From: Mucilaginibacter yixingensis
GTDB lineage: Bacteria; Bacteroidota; Bacteroidia; Sphingobacteriales; Sphingobacteriaceae
Length of the DNA stretch: 64,000 nucleotides
Direction of reading: 5' to 3'
Assembly (NCBI RefSeq): GCF_041080815.1
Contig: NZ_CP160205.1
Coordinates: 1,240,001-1,304,000, forward strand
In this document: piece by piece, positions 24,818 through 32,800 of the stretch
Layout: each line of letters opens with the position of its first letter
Numbering within the stretch: position 1 is the stretch's first letter
Notes under the pieces: model-generated
What the model was told of the DNA's origin: nothing
What the model saw: only the letters and a program-made list of their open reading frames with translations
The model's database searches: none
Made by a program: the position numbers and the translations under genes

Positions 24818-24950
24818 AAAAGGTGCCGTAAACAGGTGTTACATCGGTTAGAACATCCCTGAAAAATGGGAAGGCCGTCGGTTCAAGTCCGGCCAGTGAT
24901 TAATTTCACGAGTAGTTCAGTAAAACACACCTGTTGCTTTTAGCCCTTTT
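24818..24950 (+). ncRNA. Y-RNA-like RNA 5 with tRNA opened in the D loop
   Basis: Closing stem AAAAGG/CCTTTT, TGCCGTAA, inner stem ACAGGTGT/ACACCTGT. The insert reads, in order, D-stem 3' half GAAC, an anticodon-arm-like CATCCCTGAAAAATGGGA, T arm GTCGG-TTCAAGT-CCGGC, a weak acceptor-like hairpin (GTGA/TCAC), and D-stem 5' half GTTC. So it resembles an almost whole tRNA, circularly permuted with the Ro stem entering through the D loop, a different break point from RNA 3. Confidence 0.75.
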
Positions 24951-24959
24951 TTAAACATA

Positions 24960-25058
24960 ATGAAAGATGCCGTAAGCGGGAGATACTTCGTTGGTGAAAC
25001 CGCGAAAGCGGGCAGGTTCGAATCCTGAAAAGACTCCCGCTGCTTGTCGCTCTTTCAT
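24960..25058 (+). ncRNA. Y-RNA-like RNA 6 of the array
   Basis: Closing stem ATGAAAGA/TCTTTCAT, conserved ATGCCGTAA, inner stem GCGGGAG/CTCCCGC, TACTTCG, and 3' CTTGTCGC. The insert has a hairpin CCGC-GAAA-GCGG with a GNRA loop followed by a T arm CAGG-TTCGAAT-CCTG. It ends 30 bases before the first nucleotidyltransferase gene. Confidence 0.77.
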
Positions 25059-25088
25059 TTATATTTTAACCTTAGCTATTAAATTATA

Positions 25089-25838
25089 ATGGATACTATC
25101 CTCCAAAAACTGCTCGAACTAGAGCAGCATCAAAATATAAAAATACTGTATGCCTGCGAGTCAGGCAGCCGGGCCTGGGGCTTTGCTTCGCCCGATAGCG
25201 ACTTTGACGTTCGCTTTATATATACCAGGTCAGTAAATGATTACCTGGGCATAACAGAGTTGCCCGACAATGTTGGTTTGCCTGTTAACGAAGTGTTGGA
25301 TATAAGTGGTTGGGATATCAAAAAAGCATTAAAGCTATTCCTGAAATCAAACAGCACACTGTACGAATGGTTGCAATCGCCAATAGTATATCAAGGAGAC
25401 GCAACTTTTGTTGACGATCTGCGTAAGCTAATGCCGGTATACTTTTCGTTGCGTGCCAGCGCTAATCATTATTTATCAATGGCCCATAATACACTTCGGG
25501 ACGACCTGCAAAGCGAGCGGGTAAAGCTGAAACGCTACTTTTATGCGCTTCGCCCGGCATTGGCTTGTTTATGGATAGTTGAAAAGCAAACTGTACCACC
25601 GATGGAATTTCAGCATTTAAGGGTTCTGTTAACAGCGTCTAAAATTCAAAATGCAATAGATGAACTGTTGGAAAGAAAGAAGATAGCTGATGAAAAAGCT
25701 TTAATACCGCCTGTTCTTGAACTTAATCAATGGCTGAGTGATACACTTGACTATTGCAAGGAGCAAATACCAGCCCTCGCGTCAGAAAAGAAATATCCCG
25801 ATAAATTGAACAATATCTTTAGAACATATATCCAGTAA
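25089..25838 (+). CDS. RlaP-type nucleotidyltransferase (Pol beta superfamily), first copy
   Basis: 249 residues. The Pol-beta signature is ACESGSRAWGFASPDSDFDVRFIY (GS helix followed by the D-x-D metal pair in SDFDVR), with NSTLYEWLQSPIVY and the helical tail KLKRYFYALRPALACLW typical of the YcgL/RlaP family. Comparative genomics by others predicted this family to act in RNA repair with RNA ligases, perhaps adding nucleotides or end-modifying RNA. Here it lies next to the Y-RNA array and in the neighbourhood of RtcB and Ro. Its stop overlaps the next start by one base (TAATG), indicating translational coupling. Confidence 0.85.
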   Translation: MDTILQKLLELEQHQNIKILYACESGSRAWGFASPDSDFDVRFIYTRSVNDYLGITELPDNVGLPVNEVLDISGWDIKKALKLFLKSNSTLYEWLQSPIVYQGDATFVDDLRKLMPVYFSLRASANHYLSMAHNTLRDDLQSERVKLKRYFYALRPALACLWIVEKQTVPPMEFQHLRVLLTASKIQNAIDELLERKKIADEKALIPPVLELNQWLSDTLDYCKEQIPALASEKKYPDKLNNIFRTYIQ

Positions 25839-26911
25839 TGACCTACAAACAGCTAAAAAAGCAAAAAGAACTGATCCTGCTTGATTGCATCAGCGGCAGC
25901 ATGGCTTATAACCTGAATATGGCTGGTTCTGATGTGGATAAGAAAGGAATATTTATTATGCCTCAAAAGCAACTATATGGTTTTGAGCGACAGGAGCAGA
26001 TAGCCAATGAAACCAATGATGAGGTTTATTTTGAGATGGGTCGTTTTCTGGAATTATTGACTAAAAACAACCCCAATATATTGGAATTGTTGAGCACTCC
26101 CAAAGAATACGTACTATTTCGCCATCCATTAATGGACTTGATCAGGCCCGATGATTTTTTATCCAAGCTTTGCCAGGATACATTTGCCGGATACGCGCAA
26201 ACACAGATAAAAAAAGCCCGCGGGTTAAATAAGAAGATCAATAGACCATTAGATGCTGAACGGAAGTCGGTGTTGGATTTCTGCTTTGTGATATACAACA
26301 ACGGCAGTATTCCACTAAGTGAATGGCTAAATGAACATGATTTCGATCAGAGTGAATGCGGCTTGGTTAATCTGAATCATTTCAGGAACGTCTATTTATT
26401 ATATCATCAAAAACAATTAACAGATGGCTGGTTTAAGGGAATTGTCTCGGGCCCTGATGCTGATGATGTGCAGCTGAGTTCTGTGCCGATGGGGTTAGAA
26501 AATATAGCGGTAATGAACTTTAACAAGGACAGCTATTCTATTTACTGCCGAGAATATAAAGAGTATCTGGAATGGGAAGAGAATCGAAACCAGCATCGTT
26601 ATCAAAGCACACTGTCACATGGCAAAAGTTACGATGCAAAAAATATGATGCACACCTTTCGCCTTTTGAATATGGCCGAAGAAATTGCGCTATATCAACA
26701 GATTATAGTAAAACGTGAAGATCGCGATTTCTTGCTGAAGATCCGCAATGGAGAATTTGAATTTGACTACCTGATGCAAATGGTTGAAGACAAGTTGGAG
26801 CGGATAAAAGCCGCCTATGAGAACTCATCCTTGCCTAACAAGGTAGATATTAAAATAGCGGAGAATATTTTGGTGCAAATTCGGCAGAAATATTACAGTG
26901 GTAAGTATTAG
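25838..26911 (+). CDS. RlaP-type nucleotidyltransferase, second copy
   Basis: 357 residues, paralogous to the preceding gene but longer. The signature is DCISGSMAYNLNMAGSDVDKKGIFI, with the metal pair in SDVD; NPNILELLSTPKEYVLF matches the same family. A C-terminal extension (about residues 200-357) includes SHGKSYDAKNMMHTFRLLNMAEEI. Two adjacent members could form a heteromer or act on different RNA ends; that is inference. It is the last gene of the locus, ending before a strong terminator. Confidence 0.84.
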   Translation: MTYKQLKKQKELILLDCISGSMAYNLNMAGSDVDKKGIFIMPQKQLYGFERQEQIANETNDEVYFEMGRFLELLTKNNPNILELLSTPKEYVLFRHPLMDLIRPDDFLSKLCQDTFAGYAQTQIKKARGLNKKINRPLDAERKSVLDFCFVIYNNGSIPLSEWLNEHDFDQSECGLVNLNHFRNVYLLYHQKQLTDGWFKGIVSGPDADDVQLSSVPMGLENIAVMNFNKDSYSIYCREYKEYLEWEENRNQHRYQSTLSHGKSYDAKNMMHTFRLLNMAEEIALYQQIIVKREDRDFLLKIRNGEFEFDYLMQMVEDKLERIKAAYENSSLPNKVDIKIAENILVQIRQKYYSGKY

Positions 26912-26980
26912 TTGTGCTTAATATCGTTTTTCCTCAAATCATCCATAAATTGTTTAGAGAAAAACAAGGTGGCGCAGCGG

Positions 26981-27012
26981 AAAGCGAATAACATTAGTTA
27001 TTCGCTTTTTTG
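26981..27012 (+). terminator. Terminator of the RNA-repair locus
   Basis: Perfect 12-bp stem AAAGCGAATAAC/GTTATTCGCTTT with loop ATTA and a T run. Confidence 0.9.
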
Positions 27013-27229
27013 TTTTGGGGGGAGGGGAGGCTGTGGTTCTGTAGTGGAATCATTTGTTCCTATTGTTTGTAAGTCAGATTTTTATGTTGTGTTTTCTGGT
27101 TCATCTCCAGTCCATCATACAGTTATGAATTATCAATGCAAAACGATAATTTAGAAATAGAAATTTCTGGTCCCGGCATCGGGCTGCCTTATTTCCACCG
27201 AGATAAACTTTTAAAAACGCATAGATTCT

Positions 27230-28786
27230 ATGAAAATACTGTTGGTATACCCTGAAATGTATGATTCGTTTTATGCTTTTAAGCATCTTGCTTCTTTAAT
27301 AGGTAAGAAGGCGGCTTTTCCTCCGCTGGGGTTATTGACAGTAGCTGCTATGTTGCCGCAAAACTGGGAACGAAAGCTTATCGATTTAAATGTAAAAGCA
27401 TTATCTGACTCGGATATTGAATGGGCAGATATGGTTTTTGTTTCGGCTATGAATGTTCAGGAAGAGTCTGTCCGGAAGATTATTGCACAATGTAAAAGAA
27501 AAAATGCCACCATTGTTGCCGGCGGCCCGCTTTTTACACATGAGCATGAGCGCTTTGAAGGTATTGATCATTTTGTGTTGAATGAAGCTGAAATTACGCT
27601 TCCTCTTTTTCTTGCCGATTTGGAATCAGGCCGGGCCAAGCCGATCTATAAAACAGCTGAGTTTGCTGACGTAAGTAAAACTCCGCTTCCGCAAATGGAC
27701 CTAATCAACATGAAGGACTACCTGTATGCTATTGTGCAGTTTTCGCGAGGTTGTCCTTATCTATGCGATTTTTGTGATGTAACAACCCTGTACGGGCGTA
27801 AACCCCGTACTAAGTCTGCAGAACAAATTATTGCCGAGTTGGAGTTGATCCATAAAGCCGGCGAAAGCCAGAATGTGCTGTTTGCCGACGATAACCTTAT
27901 TGGAAATAAAAAGATATTAAAATCAGAGTTGCTTCCGGCACTGATTGACTGGCAATACAAAACCAACCCGGGTTTATATTTCATAACACAGCTCACTATC
28001 AACCTGGCAGATGATGATGAAATGATGCGGCTGATGCTTGAGGCGAAATTTAGAAACGTATTTATCGGGATTGAAACCCCGGACGAAGACAGCTTGAAAC
28101 TTTCGCTTAAAAACCAAAACCTGAAGCGGGATATATTAAGTAACATTCATAGGCTGCACCAGGCAGGATTTACCATTATGGGCGGGTTTATAGTTGGCTT
28201 TGATACAGACAAGGATAATAGTTTTAAAAATATAATTGACTTTATACAGGAAAGCGGGATCCCTATTCCGATTGTGAATGTATTAAAAGCGCCGCCGGGT
28301 ACGGCGTTGTTTGATAGGATGAAACGCGAGAACAGGCTGTCCAGGCATTTTACTTTTTCTGAAGGAGAAACAAATATTATCCCTGTTATGGGGGCAGAAC
28401 GTTTAAAAAACGGATTTTTACAGGTGGTTTCCAGCATTTATCCAGCTGAACATTCTTATAAAAGGGTTAAGCGGTTTTTAACGATGCATGAATTTCCTAA
28501 AAATGGTGGCGTTAAGACGAAAGAAAAATATACCTTCTCGCAATTATATCATATTATAAAGGCTATTATAAAACTGGCCGTGTTTGACAAAGACGGCAAA
28601 CATTACCGGGATTTATTGCTGTGGACATATAAAAACAAACGAACACACCTCTCGCTTGCCTTGATGTATGGCATGATGCTTTATCAATTGAGAGAGAATC
28701 ATAAACAAATTGTGACCACTCTTTCGAGGTCGGCTGATGTATATGAACCAGACAGTAAACCAATGCTGCTGGCAGAAGCTGTTTGA
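27230..28786 (+). CDS. B12-binding-domain radical SAM protein
   Basis: 518 residues. An N-terminal cobalamin-binding-like Rossmann domain (MKILLVYPEMYDSF to about 140) is followed by a radical SAM core with the cluster motif RGCPYLCDFCDVTTLYGRKPR (Cys-x3-Cys-x2-Cys) and a C-terminal region of the DUF4070 type. Relatives include methylases and ring-forming enzymes such as those acting on hopanoids and bacteriochlorophyll; the substrate here is unknown. It stands alone on the plus strand, with a shared terminator against the convergent methyltransferase. Confidence 0.88.
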   Translation: MKILLVYPEMYDSFYAFKHLASLIGKKAAFPPLGLLTVAAMLPQNWERKLIDLNVKALSDSDIEWADMVFVSAMNVQEESVRKIIAQCKRKNATIVAGGPLFTHEHERFEGIDHFVLNEAEITLPLFLADLESGRAKPIYKTAEFADVSKTPLPQMDLINMKDYLYAIVQFSRGCPYLCDFCDVTTLYGRKPRTKSAEQIIAELELIHKAGESQNVLFADDNLIGNKKILKSELLPALIDWQYKTNPGLYFITQLTINLADDDEMMRLMLEAKFRNVFIGIETPDEDSLKLSLKNQNLKRDILSNIHRLHQAGFTIMGGFIVGFDTDKDNSFKNIIDFIQESGIPIPIVNVLKAPPGTALFDRMKRENRLSRHFTFSEGETNIIPVMGAERLKNGFLQVVSSIYPAEHSYKRVKRFLTMHEFPKNGGVKTKEKYTFSQLYHIIKAIIKLAVFDKDGKHYRDLLLWTYKNKRTHLSLALMYGMMLYQLRENHKQIVTTLSRSADVYEPDSKPMLLAEAV

Positions 28787-28830
28787 GGATTGTAATTTTG
28801 ATGAGGACGCGATCTAAGCTGAGTGTACTG

Positions 28831-28868
28831 AAAAAGCAGTTACGTTTATTGCGTAACTGCTTTTTATT
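28831..28868. terminator. Bidirectional terminator between radical SAM and methyltransferase genes
   Basis: 14-bp stem AAAAAGCAGTTACG/CGTAACTGCTTTTT with a 7-base loop. Confidence 0.9.
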
Positions 28869-28880
28869 TAACAAACCCAT

Positions 28881-29561
28881 CTATCGCTTTTTTATAACCA
28901 GCATTTGGTTGCCTCCGCGCTGAAACTCATAGGCTACCTTAACTATTTCTGTAAAATAATCAGATTGCAGCGCTATCAAAAAGCTGTCAATAAACTCATT
29001 CTTTTCGGCGTTCAGGTTAACAAGCGGGAATATCCTTACCTCTTTGCAAATCCGCATCATTTCGTTTATTGACTGCTGATGAAAATCAAGACCAAGGTTG
29101 GAGTAAAGCAGCAAAAAATGAGAGCTCAGCCCCAGATCAAACTCATCATCCAGAAAGCTGGTTGGAGCTGGCAGGCTATGCGTTAAGTATCTTTTCTGAT
29201 GTTTCCCTTCTTCAAAATCGGCCAGAAACCGTTCCATGGCGCCCATTCGTTTTTCTTTAAGTTCTTCAACACTTTTAATGGTGTCCCAAACAAAATTTTC
29301 CTGGTTTGCGGTGGTCTGGTTAATCACTTCAATACAGGTTTCATCAATACGCTGCCTGAGCTGCCCGGCGGTAAACTGGTAAATCGGGTCGATAGATAAT
29401 ACGGTATTACCTATTGCGGTCATCTCGGCATTAAAACTAGCAGGGCCATCGCCAAAGCTGATGATCTTCTTTTGCAGGTCTGCCTGGGTAAGCGCAAACA
29501 TGTTTTCGTACTCGTCAAGCGTACGGCCCCAGGGCACCACGCTGTTTAAGGTATAAGCCAT
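28881..29561 (-). CDS. SAM-dependent methyltransferase-like protein
   Basis: 226 residues. The N-terminal part has the methyltransferase binding loop IISFGDGPASFNAEM and an acidic residue in VLSIDPIYQF; later SSHFLLLYSN and EVRIFPLVNL are typical of a small uncharacterised bacterial methyltransferase group. No substrate is known. The gene is preceded on its strand by an intrinsic terminator (29609-29640) and a 24-codon ORF with three Trp codons (29669-29743), which looks like a transcription attenuator responding to tryptophan charging. Confidence 0.8.
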   Translation of the reverse strand: MAYTLNSVVPWGRTLDEYENMFALTQADLQKKIISFGDGPASFNAEMTAIGNTVLSIDPIYQFTAGQLRQRIDETCIEVINQTTANQENFVWDTIKSVEELKEKRMGAMERFLADFEEGKHQKRYLTHSLPAPTSFLDDEFDLGLSSHFLLLYSNLGLDFHQQSINEMMRICKEVRIFPLVNLNAEKNEFIDSFLIALQSDYFTEIVKVAYEFQRGGNQMLVIKKR

Positions 29562-29604
29562 AAATTATTAGTTTGAAATTTTAAATGGGCAGGCAAAACC
29601 AGGC

Positions 29605-29640
29605 AAAAAAATAACCCGGCAAGTGCTTGCCGGGTTATTT
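29605..29640 (-). terminator. Attenuator-type terminator before the methyltransferase
   Basis: On the minus strand, 15-bp stem AAATAACCCGGCAAG/CTTGCCGGGTTATTT with a 2-base loop, followed by TTTT. It lies between a Trp-rich leader ORF and the methyltransferase start, so unless relieved it would stop transcription of the gene. Confidence 0.85.
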
Positions 29641-29668
29641 ACATATTTAAATTTTTTATTAAACAGAA

Positions 29669-29743
29669 TTAAAACCACACAGCAGCAAGCGGATGGGTTT
29701 GCCACCAGATAGCGTTAAAATTATGTGCGTGTTTGTTGTTCAT
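29669..29743 (-). CDS. Trp-rich leader peptide
   Basis: A 24-codon ORF: begins MNNKHAHNFNAIWW and ends with a THPLAAVWF tail, three Trp codons in all including a tandem pair. The stop codon is 29 bases before the terminator stem. Layout and composition match classical amino-acid attenuators; Trp-rich leaders of trp operons are well known, but no trp gene follows here. Confidence 0.68.
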   Translation of the reverse strand: MNNKHAHNFNAIWWQTHPLAAVWF

Positions 29744-29879
29744 CTGAGGTGCTAAATTATAAAAAAAGAAATCAGCGGGGGCGATGATCCTGCAAACTCT
29801 TCAGAAAAATAAATAAATTTCGTTCTGTCTTATGGAATTGGATGTGCCCCTGCATCATTGGGCTATAGGATCATTTAAA

Positions 29880-32800
29880 ATGAAATCATTCAACCAGCAT
29901 CGCCGTCTTAAAAACAGTTTGTTTATTCTTCTTTTCTTGCTGCCCGGCCTTGGCCATGCGCAAACCGCAAGGCAAATTGAAAAACGAATTGACTCGTTGG
30001 TTAACCTGGGTTTGCCAAAATCTGCATTAGAGCAGGTTAATCTGCTTGACCAGCTAGGGCATAAAACAGGCAATACGCCCGTAAAAATAAAAGCGGCCAT
30101 TTACCGTATGACGCTGCAATCCTATCTTGATGAAAACTCAATCGTAGGGATTATAGATACTTTAAAAGCAAATATCCGCACCTCGGTTTATCCGGCAAAG
30201 CCGGTACTGCAGTCTATACTGGGGGCCATGTACTTTGTTTACTATCGCGAAAACCGGTGGAAGTTTGCCGGTCGCAGCCAGTTGGAAAAGCCCTCAAATG
30301 ATTTCAGGGAATGGGACCTGAAAACCATTATCAACCAAACCGATCAAACTTTTCGTTCATCGCTGCAGGATGCGGCTCTTGAACAGCGCACACCTGTTGG
30401 CATACTGGATGGCGTGCTTGATGGCGATGAAAATACCCGCCCCTTGCGGCCATCATTATATGATCTGCTGGCGCAGCGTGCGTTAGACTTTTATCTTGAT
30501 CCAGAACCAGCGCTGCCAAAGCCAAAATTACCTTTCTCGCTAGATGATCCTCGTTTTTTTGCTGACAGCAAAACGTTTGCCGGGCTCGGCCTAAAAACAT
30601 CAGACACGCTTTCTACATTTTATACCGGTGTCAAACTGTTGCAACAACTTACACTGTTCCATTTAAACAGGCATAACGATGCGGCTTTGATTGATGTTGA
30701 TATTAAACGTCTAGCGTTTATGCAGCAGCAAAGTCATCTACTTAATAAAGATAGTTTATACGCAACTGCGTTGAGAGGACTTGTTGCACAAGCAGACCGT
30801 CAGCATACTACGGGCGCCTACAATGCAGATCCGCTTTTAGAACTGGCCAAATACTATCACCAGAAAAATAATAACGTGCAGGCCCGCAATTACTGTAACC
30901 AGGTTTTATCACAAGCACCCAATAGTCATGCAGGCCGCAATGCGCAATCATTAATCAGCGATATCGGACAAAAAACGCTCACCGCTAATTTTGAGAATAC
31001 CAGTTTACCCAATCAACTTATACTGGCGTTGATCAATTATCGCAATGTTAAAACTATTAACTATCGTATTTATCGTCTTAACGCCGCGCAAAGAGATGCT
31101 TATACCCAGATTGAGCATGGTAGCCCTGTGGTGGTTAAAAAATGGATTGACAACAATTTGCAGGCTACGCAGCCAACGCTAAACGGCTCGGCCTTTCTGC
31201 CTGATCTGCATGATTATCAGCCGCATCATACAGAAATAAAGATAGACGGCATGCCAGCCGGTAATTATCTGTGCATCATGGCCGATAGCGCGGCGGCTGG
31301 TGATTCAACGCTGATTACCCATGCACCATTAAAGGTAAGTCGCCTGAGTTATGTTACCCGTAGCGTGGCTAACGGACAGGAGGTGATTGTAACCGATAGG
31401 GAGACCGGCGCACCGTTGAAAAATGTACTCACGCAATTGAACGTCAAGAGTTCAAACTGGCACTCAAACGGATACATTTATTTGGATACCATTGCTGCCG
31501 CCCATACCGACGCGCAGGGCCGGCACCTGTTTCCATGGCAAATTAGCGGCACTGCAATTGTTACCCTGGCTATGAAGGGCGATACCCTGATTGGCGAAAA
31601 CTATTATGCCACCAGCCTAAATGCTCCCGATGATGAAGACGATGACCCGGAAGAGAGGACCGTACTATTTACCGACCGGCAAATTTATCGCCCCGGCCAA
31701 ACGGTTTATTTTAAGGGGATGCAGCTCAAGGTATTTAAGCATCATAACGAAATTGTCCCCAATTATGCAGAAGATGTTGAGCTGAAAGATGCTAACCGAA
31801 AAGTGCTCAGCAAACTTGAACTACACACTAATGAGTTTGGCACCTTCAGCGGCAACTTTACCTTGCCCCAGGCGTTGCTTAACGGCCAAACAAGCATTGA
31901 AACCGGGAATGGCAGCATCCAGTTCAGGGTGGAGGAATACAAACGCCCAACTTTTAAAGCAGAGTTTTTACCGGTTACAGAAAGCTACAAGCTGAAGGAT
32001 AGTATAAAAGTAAAAGGCAGGGTAGAAGCATTCTCCGGCTATGGCCTCTCGCAGGCCCGGGTGGCCTGTCATATCACCCGCACCTTAACTATTCCGGGCC
32101 TTTATTATTATCCGCAGGGTTATACCCAACAGGAAATTAAAACCGATACCCTGGTTACTGATAATCAGGGCGCTTTTGAGATCAGGTTTAAAGAAGACGA
32201 TGCCAATCTTACCGAAACCAAGGCCATCTACAATTACAACCTATCTGTAGATGTTACCGATGCGGCTGGCGAAACTCACTCGGCAAGTACGCAGGTAAAA
32301 GTGGGCAATAATAACATTAGTCTGCACGCCGGTCTATCTGCCCAAATCCTGGCGACAGATACTGCCCGTATTCCGGCCAGTATTAGCAATCTGAATGGCC
32401 AGCCGCAAAAGGGGACTTTACGCGTTCAGGTATACGCTCTGCAAAATCCCGAGAGGTTATTTAAGACCAGAAACTGGGCAGTGCCTGACGCGCTGGCCTT
32501 AACCCGGGATGAATATCATCGTTATTTCCCTGGTTATACCTATAAAAACGAAGCCGACCCGGCATCATGGGCGCAACGGGAACAGATTAGCGATACCACA
32601 TTGCAAGTTGCTGGCATCAATAATTACTTCCGGCTTAACGCCCTGAAAAAGCAGCTTTCGGGCACATACCTTATCCTGCTAAGCGGACGAAATGAAAAAG
32701 GCGATACCGTATCTAACCGCAGTTATGTGCAGCTGATTAGCGCCGATGCCCGTCCGCAGCAACTATCTAACTGGCAATTGCCTTTTACGGAGCGGGTTGC

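Noticed and set aside
24343..25058. CRISPR array
   Set aside because: The repeated words are short and embedded in differing stems; units vary from 71 to 133 bases and there are no constant direct repeats with uniform spacers.
26912..27154. 80-codon ORF after the nucleotidyltransferases
   Set aside because: It runs through a strong terminator hairpin and has no family pattern.
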